Shown here: piece after piece, positions 52,630 to 59,886 of the stretch | Numbering within the stretch: position 1 is the stretch's first letter | Layout: each line of letters opens with the position of its first letter | Made by a program: the position numbers and the translations under genes | Notes under the pieces: model-generated | The model's input: only the letters and a program-made list of their open reading frames with translations | What the model was told of the DNA's origin: nothing | Database searches by the model: none | Assembly: GCA_963740455.1 (NCBI GenBank) | Contig: CAVUEF010000015.1 | Location: forward strand, 124,001 to 188,000 | Direction: 5' to 3' | From: Paucibacter sp963740455 | Lineage (GTDB): Bacteria > Pseudomonadota > Gammaproteobacteria > Burkholderiales > Burkholderiaceae_C | Length of the DNA stretch: 64,000 nt

Positions 52630-54252
52630 CTAAAAGCCCACTGCCGCGCCGTCGCGGCGTGGATCGCTGGCGGCAGCGTAGCCTTCCTCGGCCGGATTGC
52701 CGAGGCTCCAGATGAACTGGCCGGCGCCATAGTCCTGGTAGCTGTCGTGGATGTCGCCGATCTCGTGACCGAGCGCTCGCAGGCCGGCGATGGTGTCGGG
52801 CTTCATGGCCGCTTCGACATTCAGCGACAGGCCCTGGTTGTAGCGCCAGCGCGGCGCGTCGCAGGCGGCCTGCGGCTGCTGCTGGTAGTCGAGCATGCGC
52901 ACCAGCGTCTGCATATGGCCCTGCGGCTGCATATTGCCGCCCATCACGCCGTAGCTCATCACCGGTTTGCCATCCTTGGTCAGGAACGCCGGGATGATGG
53001 TGTGGAAGGGCCGCTTGCCAGGCGCCACGCGGTTCGCGCGCCCGGCTTCGCGCGTGAAGCCGTGGCCGCGGTTTTGCAGCGACACGCCGTAGCCCGGCAC
53101 CACCACGCCCGAGCCGAAACCCATGTAATTGCTCTGGATGAAGCTGACCATCATGCCGCTCGCGTCGGCGGTGGTTAGGTAGATCGTGCCGCCCTTGACC
53201 GGATTGCCAGCGCCGAAATCCTGCGCCTTGTTCATGTCGATCAGCTTGGCACGCTCGGCCAGATAGCTCGCGTCGAGCAACTGCTCGCTCGTCACGCTCA
53301 TCGCGCCGGGTTCGGCGACAAATTGGTAGACATCGGCAAACGCCAGCTTCATCGCCTCGATCTGCAAATGCTGCGAGGCCACGCCGTCCATCGCATGCGA
53401 CGCCAGATGGTGGTGTTTCAGTATGCCCAGCGCGATGAGTGCCGCGATGCCCTGGCCGTTGGGCGGGATCTCGTGCAGCGTATGGCCCGCGTAGTCCTGC
53501 GATATCGGCTTGATCCACTCGGGTTGGTAGGCCGCAAAGTCGGCGGCTGTCATCGCACCGCCCGTCTCGCGCGCGAAGGCCGCCACCGCCTCGGCGATTT
53601 CACCACGATAGAAGGCCTCGCCCTTGCTGTTGGCGATCAATCGCAAGCTGCGTGCCGCTTGCGGGAACTTGAACAACTCGCCCACTTCGGGCACCCGGCC
53701 CTTGGGCAGAAACGCCTGCGCAAAACCGGGTTGCGAGGTCAGCTCAGCCACCGCCGCCGCCATCGCCCATTTGCTCTGCACGATCACCGGCACAGCGTAA
53801 CCGCGCTCGGCGATTTCGATGGCCGGCGCCATCAGATCGGCGAACGGCAGCTTGCCGAACCGCTCGCTCATGCTGACCCAGGCGCCCACCGCGCCGGGCA
53901 CCGTCACCGCGTCCCAGCCGCGTTGCGGCAGGGCCTTGCCGGGGCCGTATTTGGCGTCGAAATATCCAGGCGTCCAGGCTTGCGGCGCGCTGCCCGAAGC
54001 ATTCAGGCCGTGCAGCTCCTTGCCGTCCCACAGAATGCAGAAGGCATCCGACCCCAGGCCGTTGCTGCAGGGCTCGACCAGCGTCATGGCTGCGGCAGTG
54101 GCAATCGCCGCATCGACCGCATTGCCGCCCTGCGCCAGCATGCGCAGTCCGGCCTGCGCGGCCAGCGGGTGCGAGGTCGCCACGATATTGCGTGCAAACA
54201 CCGGCGAGCGCGTGCTCCGGTACGGGTTGGTCCAGTCGAATTTGTGTGCCAT
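52630..54252 (-). CDS. Gamma-glutamyltransferase family (Ntn hydrolase)
   Basis: A 540-residue proenzyme. The autocleavage Thr is in KGGTIYLTTADASGMMVSF, giving large and small subunits. AQGGNAVDAAIATAAAM at the N-terminus and PFHTIIPAFLTKDGKP in the small subunit are family marks. There is no signal peptide, so it is probably cytoplasmic, like the YwrD-type group rather than the periplasmic E. coli Ggt. The ATG at 54252 (MAHKFDWTNPY) is used. It ends 13 bases from the convergent glucan synthase. Confidence 0.92.
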   Translation of the reverse strand: MAHKFDWTNPYRSTRSPVFARNIVATSHPLAAQAGLRMLAQGGNAVDAAIATAAAMTLVEPCSNGLGSDAFCILWDGKELHGLNASGSAPQAWTPGYFDAKYGPGKALPQRGWDAVTVPGAVGAWVSMSERFGKLPFADLMAPAIEIAERGYAVPVIVQSKWAMAAAVAELTSQPGFAQAFLPKGRVPEVGELFKFPQAARSLRLIANSKGEAFYRGEIAEAVAAFARETGGAMTAADFAAYQPEWIKPISQDYAGHTLHEIPPNGQGIAALIALGILKHHHLASHAMDGVASQHLQIEAMKLAFADVYQFVAEPGAMSVTSEQLLDASYLAERAKLIDMNKAQDFGAGNPVKGGTIYLTTADASGMMVSFIQSNYMGFGSGVVVPGYGVSLQNRGHGFTREAGRANRVAPGKRPFHTIIPAFLTKDGKPVMSYGVMGGNMQPQGHMQTLVRMLDYQQQPQAACDAPRWRYNQGLSLNVEAAMKPDTIAGLRALGHEIGDIHDSYQDYGAGQFIWSLGNPAEEGYAAASDPRRDGAAVGF

Positions 54253-54470
54253 GGGGGTCTTTCGGGTTGATTCACTCAGCCCCGATTTTGCACTTGAGTC
54301 CAAGCAGCGCGCTGGCCACGCGATTTGCCGGCGACGGCCGTGCCAGAATTGGGCATCTGCGGCCCGCGTCAGAACATGCGCACGCAACAGGTCCGGACCT
54401 ATGGCAAGCCGATGGTGGTCGTCGACCTGCCCTCTCCGGTCGAAACCACACACCTCACGCCGCCCCTCCC

Positions 54471-54944
54471 ATGACCTGCCGTTCCAGCCTGTTCGAAGCC
54501 GATTTCCTGAATCCGCTGCGCGAGATCTTCGAAGAGAAGATCGTCTTCAATCGAGTGCTCGGTTTGCGCATTGACGTCATGGAAGCCGATCACGTGCTGG
54601 CGCACATTGCCATGAAGCCCGAGCTGATCGGTCACTACACGCACCAGCGCCTGCATGGCGGTGTGATCAGCGCGACGCTCGACGCAATGGGGGGCCTGGC
54701 CGCGATGGCCGCCATCGGTGCGCGCCATATGGACGAGCCGGTGGCGGCCAGGCTGGCGCGTTTTGGCAAGCTCGGTACCATCGATCTGCGCATCGACTAC
54801 CTGCGCCCCGCCACCGGCACGCGCTTCACCGCTCGCGCCGAAGTGCTGCGCCTGGGCAGCCGCGTGGCCTCAACGCGCATGGAGTTTTTCGATCAGGACG
54901 GCAAGCTGCTGAGCACCGGAGCGGGGGCCTATATCGTGAGCTGA
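54471..54944 (+). CDS. Hotdog-fold thioesterase (PaaI-like)
   Basis: A 157-residue thioesterase. The hotdog signature is RLHGGVISATLDAMGGLAAM, followed by TIDLRIDYLRPA and the C-terminal strand DGKLLSTGAGAYIVS. Acts on an acyl-CoA of unknown identity. The ATG at 54471 is used. The last 45 bases (54900-54944) recur 830 bases downstream at 55730-55774, with a ParDE-type module in between. This suggests the module arrived by recombination at the gene's 3' end. Confidence 0.9.
   Translation: MTCRSSLFEADFLNPLREIFEEKIVFNRVLGLRIDVMEADHVLAHIAMKPELIGHYTHQRLHGGVISATLDAMGGLAAMAAIGARHMDEPVAARLARFGKLGTIDLRIDYLRPATGTRFTARAEVLRLGSRVASTRMEFFDQDGKLLSTGAGAYIVS
54900..54944 (+). repeat. Thioesterase gene tail, copy 1 (attached to the gene)
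   Basis: 45 bases ending in the thioesterase stop codon. Compared with copy 2 there are only two differences, gga/ggc and ggg/ggc, both third positions of Gly codons. The offset between copies is 830 bases. Confidence 0.9.
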
Positions 54945-55090
54945 TTGAGGCGGGCCGCCCCTTGCGTACTTCCAGACTCTGTGCCCGACATGCAGCTCGT
55001 TCCCGTCGTTCGACCCACCTGAAAACGCAACTGCGGAGCAACTACTTGCGAGGTGCTTCTCGAGAGCACGCGCGTCGAGTTGGCTGCGCG

Positions 55091-55384
55091 TCACTGCCGT
55101 TGGTCGCCATACTTTGGACGCCGACGATCATGTTTGACCACGAGGACTGTGATTCCGTCCTTGGTTTGGCGGTAGATGACCGTGTACGGGAACAGGCTCA
55201 AAGAAAACCCTCGCCGTCCCCGTGTTCTGGGCGAACCGATGCCCGGAAATTCAACAAGCACATGAGCGACGCGCTTGAATTCGGCGACAAACTTTGCGGC
55301 GACTACCGCGGATCCCGTCTTTTCATAGAACGCCGCAGCCTCCGCCACATCCTCTTCCGCTGCTGGCAACAGCGTGATCTTCAT
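55091..55384 (-). CDS. ParE/RelE-superfamily toxin
   Basis: A 97-residue toxin. The fold marks are LLPAAEEDVAEAAAFYEKTG (helix 1), RVAHVLVEFPGIGS and FPYTVIYRQTKDGITVLVV, ending in the usual His/Arg-rich strand HDRRRPKYG. It targets either gyrase (ParE) or ribosomal mRNA (RelE); sequence alone does not decide. The start overlaps the antitoxin stop by 4 bases. The module lies antisense to the flanking thioesterase and dsbB genes, inside the duplicated-tail unit. Confidence 0.9.
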   Translation of the reverse strand: MKITLLPAAEEDVAEAAAFYEKTGSAVVAAKFVAEFKRVAHVLVEFPGIGSPRTRGRRGFSLSLFPYTVIYRQTKDGITVLVVKHDRRRPKYGDQRQ

Positions 55385-55608
55385 CCCGGGAAGCGTGCTT
55401 CAAGTCGGGCGATGGCCTCGTCGAACGCGACTGGACTCACTTTCCCAGATTCGACATCGGCCTCCCGCTCATCGGCCACGGCCTCCCACGCAGCTTCCAC
55501 TTGGTCATCGACTTCCAGGCTGGCAATGAGGTGCTCAAGAAGTCTGGCGCGATCAGCTGGTGACAAGCGAGAGACTTCGGCTTGGAGTGCTTCTAGCGAG
55601 GTGGACAT
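55381..55608 (-). CDS. Antitoxin of the addiction-module component family
   Basis: A 75-residue protein: LEALQAEVSRLSPADRARLL, then HLIASLEVDDQVEAAWE, the pattern of small putative addiction-module antitoxins paired with ParE/RelE toxins. The ATG at 55608 is preceded by aaggag. A 23-bp imperfect palindrome lies just upstream. First gene of the toxin-antitoxin pair. Confidence 0.87.
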   Translation of the reverse strand: MSTSLEALQAEVSRLSPADRARLLEHLIASLEVDDQVEAAWEAVADEREADVESGKVSPVAFDEAIARLEARFPG

Positions 55609-55620
55609 ACTTGGCTCCTT

Positions 55621-55643
55621 GGCTGTGGCGTACCGCCATAGCC
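55621..55643. promoter_or_regulatory. Imperfect palindrome upstream of the antitoxin, candidate operator
   Basis: Arms ggctgtggcg (55621-55630) and cgccatagcc (55634-55643) match at 9 of 10 positions around tac. It starts 13 bases from the antitoxin start codon, a usual place for autoregulation by toxin-antitoxin complexes. Confidence 0.45.
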
Positions 55644-55729
55644 TGAAGCTTGCCACAAACTGGACACGCAAGACTGCCAAGGGTGATGGATATCCATTTA
55701 ACCGCAAGGCGCTGGTTGCGGTGTTTCGG

Positions 55730-55774
55730 GGCAAGCTGCTGAGCACCGGCGCGGGCGCCTATATCGTGAGCTGA
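55730..55774 (+). repeat. Thioesterase gene tail, copy 2 (orphan)
   Basis: Repeats the last 45 bases of the thioesterase gene, including the stop codon, with two synonymous differences. It has no start of its own. It lies downstream of the toxin-antitoxin pair and 65 bases before dsbB, where the native 3' end of the gene would be expected if the module were absent. Confidence 0.9.
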
Positions 55775-55839
55775 GGGCGGCGGGCTTGCATGCACTCGAC
55801 GCATCTGGGCTGCTCCCTGCAGCCCATTAGAATCAAGGC

Positions 55840-56301
55840 GTGAAAAATACCACGGACGAACATCGCGCAAACGCAGCGCACGCGCACGAGCAGGCCTGGA
55901 CCCTCGTCTTCGCGTGCTGGCTGCTGGCCGCATCGGCCACGCTCGGCGCGCTGTTCTTCAGCGAAGTGATGCATGTGGCGCCTTGCCTGCTGTGCTGGTA
56001 CCAGCGCATCTTCATGTTCCCGCTGGTGTTGCTGCTGCCACTCGGTCTGTTCCCGTTCGATCCGAAGATCGTGCGCTACGCGCTGCCACTGTCGGCACTT
56101 GGCGCTGCGGTCGCGCTGTTCCACGTGCTGCTCACCTGGGGCGTGATTCCCGAGAGCATCAGGCCCTGCACGCAAGGCGTGCCCTGTGGCGTCAACCAGA
56201 TCGAGCTGTTCGGTTTCTTGAGCATTCCCTTGATGTCGCTGTTCGCCTTTTCCATCATCACCGCGCTGCTCGTCGCGGCGCACCGGAGCTTGTCGAAATG
56301 A
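55840..56301 (+). CDS. dsbB: Disulfide bond formation protein B
   Basis: Inner-membrane quinone reductase of 153 residues that reoxidises DsbA-type proteins. Four membrane helices are visible. The first periplasmic Cys pair is in VAPCLLCWYQRIFM, and the second pair is in RPCTQGVPCGVNQIE. Starts with GTG. Its stop overlaps the ATG of the dsbG-like gene by 4 bases. The protein seems complete. Confidence 0.93.
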   Translation: MKNTTDEHRANAAHAHEQAWTLVFACWLLAASATLGALFFSEVMHVAPCLLCWYQRIFMFPLVLLLPLGLFPFDPKIVRYALPLSALGAAVALFHVLLTWGVIPESIRPCTQGVPCGVNQIELFGFLSIPLMSLFAFSIITALLVAAHRSLSK

Positions 56302-56946
56302 AAAGAAAATCGCTGTTCATCACTGCCGCGTCCGTACTTGTCGCGGTATTCGTCATCGGCGCGTTCGTATACCAGGGCGGCAAGGCCGATGCGGCGAAGG
56401 CGCTTGAACGCCAGGCGCTGCTGGTGCGCAGCTATGCGCCGACCAAGGGCTCGGCCGAAGCGAAGGTCCACATCGTCGAGTTCCTCGACCCGGCCTGCGG
56501 CACCTGCCGCGAGTTCTATCCCTTCGTCAAGAAACTCATGGACGAGCACCGCGGCCAGATCAGGGTCAGCATTCGCTACGCGCCGTTTCACCAAAATTCC
56601 GACTACGTCGTGAAGGTGCTCGAGGCCGCGCGCAAGCAGAACAAATACTGGGAAACGCTTGAAGCGCTGTTCGCGTCGCAAGAGGGCTGGTCGCCAAATC
56701 ACGTGGCGCAGCCCGATCTCCTGCTGGACCTATCTCGGCGGCCTCGGGCTCGACCTCGACCGCGTCCGCGCCGACGCCATGGCCCCCGACATCGCCGAAC
56801 ACGTTGCACAGGACATCGCCGACGCAAAGGCGCTCAACGTCACGGCAACGCCCGAGTTCTTCGTGAACGGCAAACCGATGCCCAGCTTCGGCTACGAGCA
56901 GCTCAGCACACTCGTCAACGACGCGCTGGTTGCGGCCTACCCTTAG
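56298..56946 (+). CDS. DsbA/DsbG-like thioredoxin-fold protein, one-base frameshift
   Basis: About 215 residues once joined. An N-terminal signal or anchor segment (LFITAASVLVAVFVIGAFVY) precedes a thioredoxin fold with active site DPACGTCREFY (CGTC). The conserved cis-Pro region is VTATPEFFVNGKPM. The frame shifts at 56721-56727 (ctgctgg); removing one C restores DLLWTYLGGLGLDLDRV. Partner of DsbB, co-translated. The last about 180 bases are repeated at 58356-58536, flanking an HTH/PIN module. As the downstream frame is well kept, the shift may be a sequencing error. Confidence 0.88.
56766..56946 (+). repeat. dsbG-like gene tail, copy 1 (attached to the gene)
   Basis: 181 bases ending in the gene's TAG. 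It is about 90% identical to copy 2 at an offset of exactly 1,590 bases. About 18 differences, most at third codon positions. Confidence 0.92.
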
Positions 56947-57137
56947 GCGGCACACCGGCCTGCGCGACATCCACCCTGGGTCGATATTGAATCGGGCTGA
57001 CAGGGCCTGCAAGGGGACGTCGCGTTCACGCCAGTGGCTCAGGATTGGCGGCATATCTTGCAGGTCCAGTCGGTGTTTCGTATTGTTCGTTGTTTTCGTT
57101 TTATACTGAACCGACATCTGAATCAATGGAGGGCACC

Positions 57138-57656
57138 ATGGCCACCGCTGCCACCCAGGGCAAAATACCTGCACACCGCCACGATCCGCTGGGGCCTTTG
57201 GCTGACGCCATCGGGTCAATGACTGGAACCTTGTCCGGTCAGGTTGCCAGCGCCCTACACCAGGTTCTTGAAGCCGCCACGCCGCAAAGCCGTAGCGCCC
57301 GCCTGCAGTTGATCCGTCACTTGGTGGACATCGAGAGCCAAACCGTCGGCGTCGAGATGCCGACGCTGTCGGCCACCGCCAATGACCTCATCAGTACGGC
57401 ACAGGCGGCTGAGTTGCTGGGATACAGCCGCCCCTACGTCGCCATGTTGATCGATCAGAACAAGCTCAAGGGGGCCACTGTTTCGGCTGGCGGTCATCGG
57501 CGGGTTTCACGTGCCGCCGTGTTGAACTGGAAAGCCAAGCATCAAGTGACGGGCAAGGTCGCTGACCTGCGTACCGATGGTCAGAAAGCAGGTGCCTATA
57601 GAAGCACTGAAGCCGACGTGGTTCGGCGCGTCAAGGCGCTCGCAAAAAATCGGTGA
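57138..57656 (+). CDS. Excisionase-type HTH protein, putative antitoxin of a PIN toxin
   Basis: A 172-residue protein. The C-terminal half (about 95-150) is a MerR/Xis-like DNA-binding domain: LISTAQAAELLGYSRPYV, then GGHRRVSRAAVLNW. The N-terminal half is helical and may bind the toxin. The ATG at 57138 follows the strong leader ggagggcacc. It ends 6 bases before the PIN gene. Upstream DNA (57075-57110) is markedly AT-rich with a tatact element, unlike the surrounding core DNA, fitting transfer. Confidence 0.8.
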   Translation: MATAATQGKIPAHRHDPLGPLADAIGSMTGTLSGQVASALHQVLEAATPQSRSARLQLIRHLVDIESQTVGVEMPTLSATANDLISTAQAAELLGYSRPYVAMLIDQNKLKGATVSAGGHRRVSRAAVLNWKAKHQVTGKVADLRTDGQKAGAYRSTEADVVRRVKALAKNR

Positions 57657-57662
57657 CCGCCA

Positions 57663-58298
57663 GTGGTGCAGCGTCACCCACTCACCCCCGGTGGCAACAC
57701 CCTGGTTATTCTGGATACCTGCGTGCTGCTGCCGTCGCGCCTGTCGGACGTGCTGTTTGACTTGATGCTCGAAGGCCTCTACTTCGCCTACTGGACAGCT
57801 GACGTCGAAGCCGAATTTTTGCGGAACTGGCCGCAAGTGCATCCCGACGCATCAAAGTCAGGTGGCAGTCGGCTCAAGGCATTTCAACGGGCCACCAACA
57901 ACGGGCCTCTGATTACCGGGTATGACGACAGCGCCTTCATGTCCCGTGTCCCCGCTCGGGTGCATGCCAATGACCGGCACCTGATCGCCGCCGCGTTGGT
58001 CATGGTCAACGGACTCGATGAAGAAGACAAGCCAGCACTGCACAAAGTCATGATCGTTTCCGACAACACCAAGCATCTGGCCGCGTCCGACACCCGCAAG
58101 CTTGGCATCGAGGTCATCAAAGCCGGTGCGTTCTTGGACCGGCTGTTTGAAGCAGCACCCGCCAGAACCATCCAGGCGATTGCGAACGCGCTCAGTGATC
58201 TGACAAAGCCGCCGTACACAGTAGCCGAACTGGTGGCCGCGCTGCGTCTTCATGGTGCGAAAGCGACCGCAAGCGGCTTGGAAAAAGGTGCCGAATAG
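57663..58298 (+). CDS. PIN-domain protein, putative toxin
   Basis: A 211-residue PIN-like ribonuclease candidate of the larger PIN group. The first acidic residue is in LVILDTCVLLPSRLSD; others are in ADVEAEFLRNW and HANDRHLIAAALV. A C-terminal helical tail (about 165-211) follows. Starts with GTG at 57663 (a second GTG follows directly). It is co-directional with the upstream HTH gene and together they form a VapBC-like or Xis-PIN module lying between the two dsbG tail copies. Confidence 0.82.
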   Translation: MVQRHPLTPGGNTLVILDTCVLLPSRLSDVLFDLMLEGLYFAYWTADVEAEFLRNWPQVHPDASKSGGSRLKAFQRATNNGPLITGYDDSAFMSRVPARVHANDRHLIAAALVMVNGLDEEDKPALHKVMIVSDNTKHLAASDTRKLGIEVIKAGAFLDRLFEAAPARTIQAIANALSDLTKPPYTVAELVAALRLHGAKATASGLEKGAE

Positions 58299-58355
58299 CC
58301 CACGGAATCGTGGCTGTGAAATTCAACTGTGGTCTGAGCAATGAGCGAGGCCACG

Positions 58356-58536
58356 CCGCGCCGTTGCCATGTCCCCCGAAATCGCCGAGCATGTGGCGCA
58401 AGACATCGCCGACGCGAAGGCGCTCAACGTCACCGCGACGCCAGAGTTCTTCGTGAACGGCAAACCGATGCCCAGCTTCGGCTACGAGCAGCTCAGCACG
58501 CTCGTCAACGACGAGCTGGTTGCGGCTTATCCGTAG
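58356..58536 (+). pseudogene. dsbG-like gene tail, copy 2 (orphan 3' fragment)
   Basis: Reads in frame as MSPEIAEHVAQDIADAKALN, then VTATPEFFVNGKPMPSFGYE and on to VAAYP and TAG: only the C-terminal end of the DsbG-like protein. Nearly all differences from copy 1 are silent (gaa/gag, cac/cat, gtt/gtg, cag/caa). That is expected if both copies evolved in working genes before being brought together. No signal peptide or CGTC active site. Confidence 0.9.
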
Positions 58537-58576
58537 CCGCCGGACTGGGCCGGTCGAAGCCCGGGACACTCCGCGC

Positions 58577-58876
58577 TCAGGTTTGGCCGGAATGTTTTTG
58601 TACGTATTGCCGAATCACACTGTCCATTCTGGATTGCCAGCCTTCGCCAGTGGACTTGAAGTAGGCGATGACCTCAGGGCTGTAGCGCACGGAGAGAAGC
58701 AGCTTCGGGTTCTCCGACCTTGGCCGCCCGCGAACTGAACGCAGTGGCACCATGGCTTTCAATTGCGCCCGCGTCAGCGGCTGAGCTTGCGGATCAGCCT
58801 TTGCCTGCGCGGTGATCTTTCGATTTTCCTCCACGCTGGGCATTTCAATCCGGGTTTTCTTCGCTGCTTTTGACAT
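58577..58876 (-). CDS. BrnA-family antitoxin
   Basis: A 99-residue ribbon-helix-helix-type antitoxin. PKLLLSVRYSPEVIAYFKST followed by GWQSRMDSVIRQYVQKH is typical of BrnA. The N-terminal part (about 1-45) is charged and probably flexible. The ATG at 58876 overlaps the end of the truncated brnT by 32 bases. Likely still a DNA-binding autorepressor though its toxin appears lost. Confidence 0.85.
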   Translation of the reverse strand: MSKAAKKTRIEMPSVEENRKITAQAKADPQAQPLTRAQLKAMVPLRSVRGRPRSENPKLLLSVRYSPEVIAYFKSTGEGWQSRMDSVIRQYVQKHSGQT

Positions 58877-58952
58877 AGTGCTTGACCTCACGTCGATTGG
58901 CGCGCCGCAGATTGATGATCCTCAAGACCTGACCCCGATCAACGAAGGCCAC
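58845..58952 (-). pseudogene. Truncated BrnT toxin (C-terminal part only)
   Basis: Only the last 35 or so residues resemble BrnT: VAFVDRGQVLRIINLRRA, then NRREVKHY. Full BrnT is about 90-100 residues and begins with a W(D/N)xxKxxxNxxKHG segment that is absent in every frame upstream. Coding resemblance is lost beyond about 58970. This suggests a deletion of the toxin's 5' part while the antitoxin stayed. Confidence 0.65.
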
Positions 58953-58997
58953 GCAGAGAGGATGGCAGTCCTTGGCGCCACGGCGATCATGCGCATG

Positions 58998-59019
58998 TTT
59001 TACTGTAGCTACGGTAAAA
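58998..59019. promoter_or_regulatory. Palindrome upstream of truncated brnT/brnA
   Basis: Arms ttttactgtag (58998-59008) and ctacggtaaaa (59009-59019) match at 10 of 11 positions around a central agct. Its position upstream of the BrnTA remnant and its symmetry fit an antitoxin operator; promoter elements would overlap it. Binding is inferred. Confidence 0.5.
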
Positions 59020-59051
59020 ATCTGCGTCAATCGGAATGCTTGGTTTGCCAG

Positions 59052-59145
59052 GCCTAACGATTCGGCCCTGCAATAAAGCCCCCTTCGCGTCGAAGCTCAC
59101 GCAGTGGTGACGCGGCGAGCCGTCCGGTGCACCCGTTTGTTATGC
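59052..59145 (-). other. attC-like sequence at the end of the HEPN-like gene
   Basis: On the minus strand a 94-bp segment starts with gcataac, overlapping the stop codon (taa) of the HEPN-like gene, and ends with gttaggc, close to the integron attC consensus RYYYAAC...GTTRRRY. The inside has partial dyad symmetry (cgcgtc/gacgcg). L-box pairing is weak (only tgca is shared), and no integron integrase is in the window. It may be a decayed attC or a chance match. Confidence 0.35.
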
Positions 59146-59883
59146 CGTGCTGTTCGCATCTTCCGTCTCGTAAGTCGCAACGAGAGCCGCATGCAGCTCA
59201 CGTATTCCGCCGATGTCCAGGCGGCCGGCAAGCGACTCAACATCGAAGCCAAGGCAGATTTCGATGTCCTTCTGCGAGAGGTAGTTGCCGTGAATCAGGA
59301 GTTCCCGGATCTGGTCTGCGGCATCGGGATACTCGCGCTCTTCTGGGTCGTGGTTCTGGAGCAGGAACTCGCGGTAGCAGTGCTCGATGACCTGCGTCGA
59401 GTGGGCTTGTATCTCGGCCACCACCCGTAGGATTTCAGTGACCTTCACCTCGAGCGCCGCCTCGGTGCTGTAGAAGATGTTGCCGTTGGGGTGAGCGGAC
59501 TCGTTGCGGTCATCCACCAGCTTGGCGTAAGTGCCGATCTTGCTGTTGTCGCAGGCGATGAGCTTGAGAAAGCGCAGGATGCTGCGCTCGTTCACTGTGC
59601 TGAACACGAAGGGCGAGGTCGCGTCGAGGAGACTCTTCTCGATGTCCTTGCCGAAGCCGATCAGGCCCATCGCGAAGTCCTTCGGTTCGGTCTGCTTGAT
59701 CTGCCAGATGTTGAAATAGACGAAGCTCATAGTGAGCATGTGATACGCGAGAAAGGCGAACTGGTATTTGCCGTGCGTGTAGTTCGTCTCGAAGGCGTCC
59801 CACAGGAACTCGATGTATTCCTGCTCCTTCGGAGTCTTGAAGGAGAGCGGCAGGTAGTTGGCGAGTTCGGCGGCTTCGTCCAT
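59140..59883 (-). CDS. HEPN-like protein in the type I R-M operon
   Basis: A 247-residue, mostly helical soluble protein. KLVDDRNESAHPNG contains RNESAH (residues 126-131), fitting the Rx4H catalytic motif of HEPN ribonucleases. The N-terminal half has FLAYHMLTMSFVYFNIW, and the C-terminal half (about 150-247) is helical with Cys and charged residues. I do not recognise an exact family. It starts 3 bases after the hsdMS stop, so it is the third gene of that operon. A phage-triggered RNase role is possible, by analogy with anticodon nucleases such as PrrC that accompany type I R-M. It could also be a non-catalytic HEPN. Confidence 0.75.
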   Translation of the reverse strand: MDEAAELANYLPLSFKTPKEQEYIEFLWDAFETNYTHGKYQFAFLAYHMLTMSFVYFNIWQIKQTEPKDFAMGLIGFGKDIEKSLLDATSPFVFSTVNERSILRFLKLIACDNSKIGTYAKLVDDRNESAHPNGNIFYSTEAALEVKVTEILRVVAEIQAHSTQVIEHCYREFLLQNHDPEEREYPDAADQIRELLIHGNYLSQKDIEICLGFDVESLAGRLDIGGIRELHAALVATYETEDANSTA

Positions 59884-59886
59884 AGC

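Noticed and set aside
54962..55774. A plus-strand gene spanning the ParDE region and ending in the thioesterase-like tail
   Set aside because: It is antisense to two recognisable genes; the shared C-terminus comes from the duplicated thioesterase tail, not from a real fusion protein.
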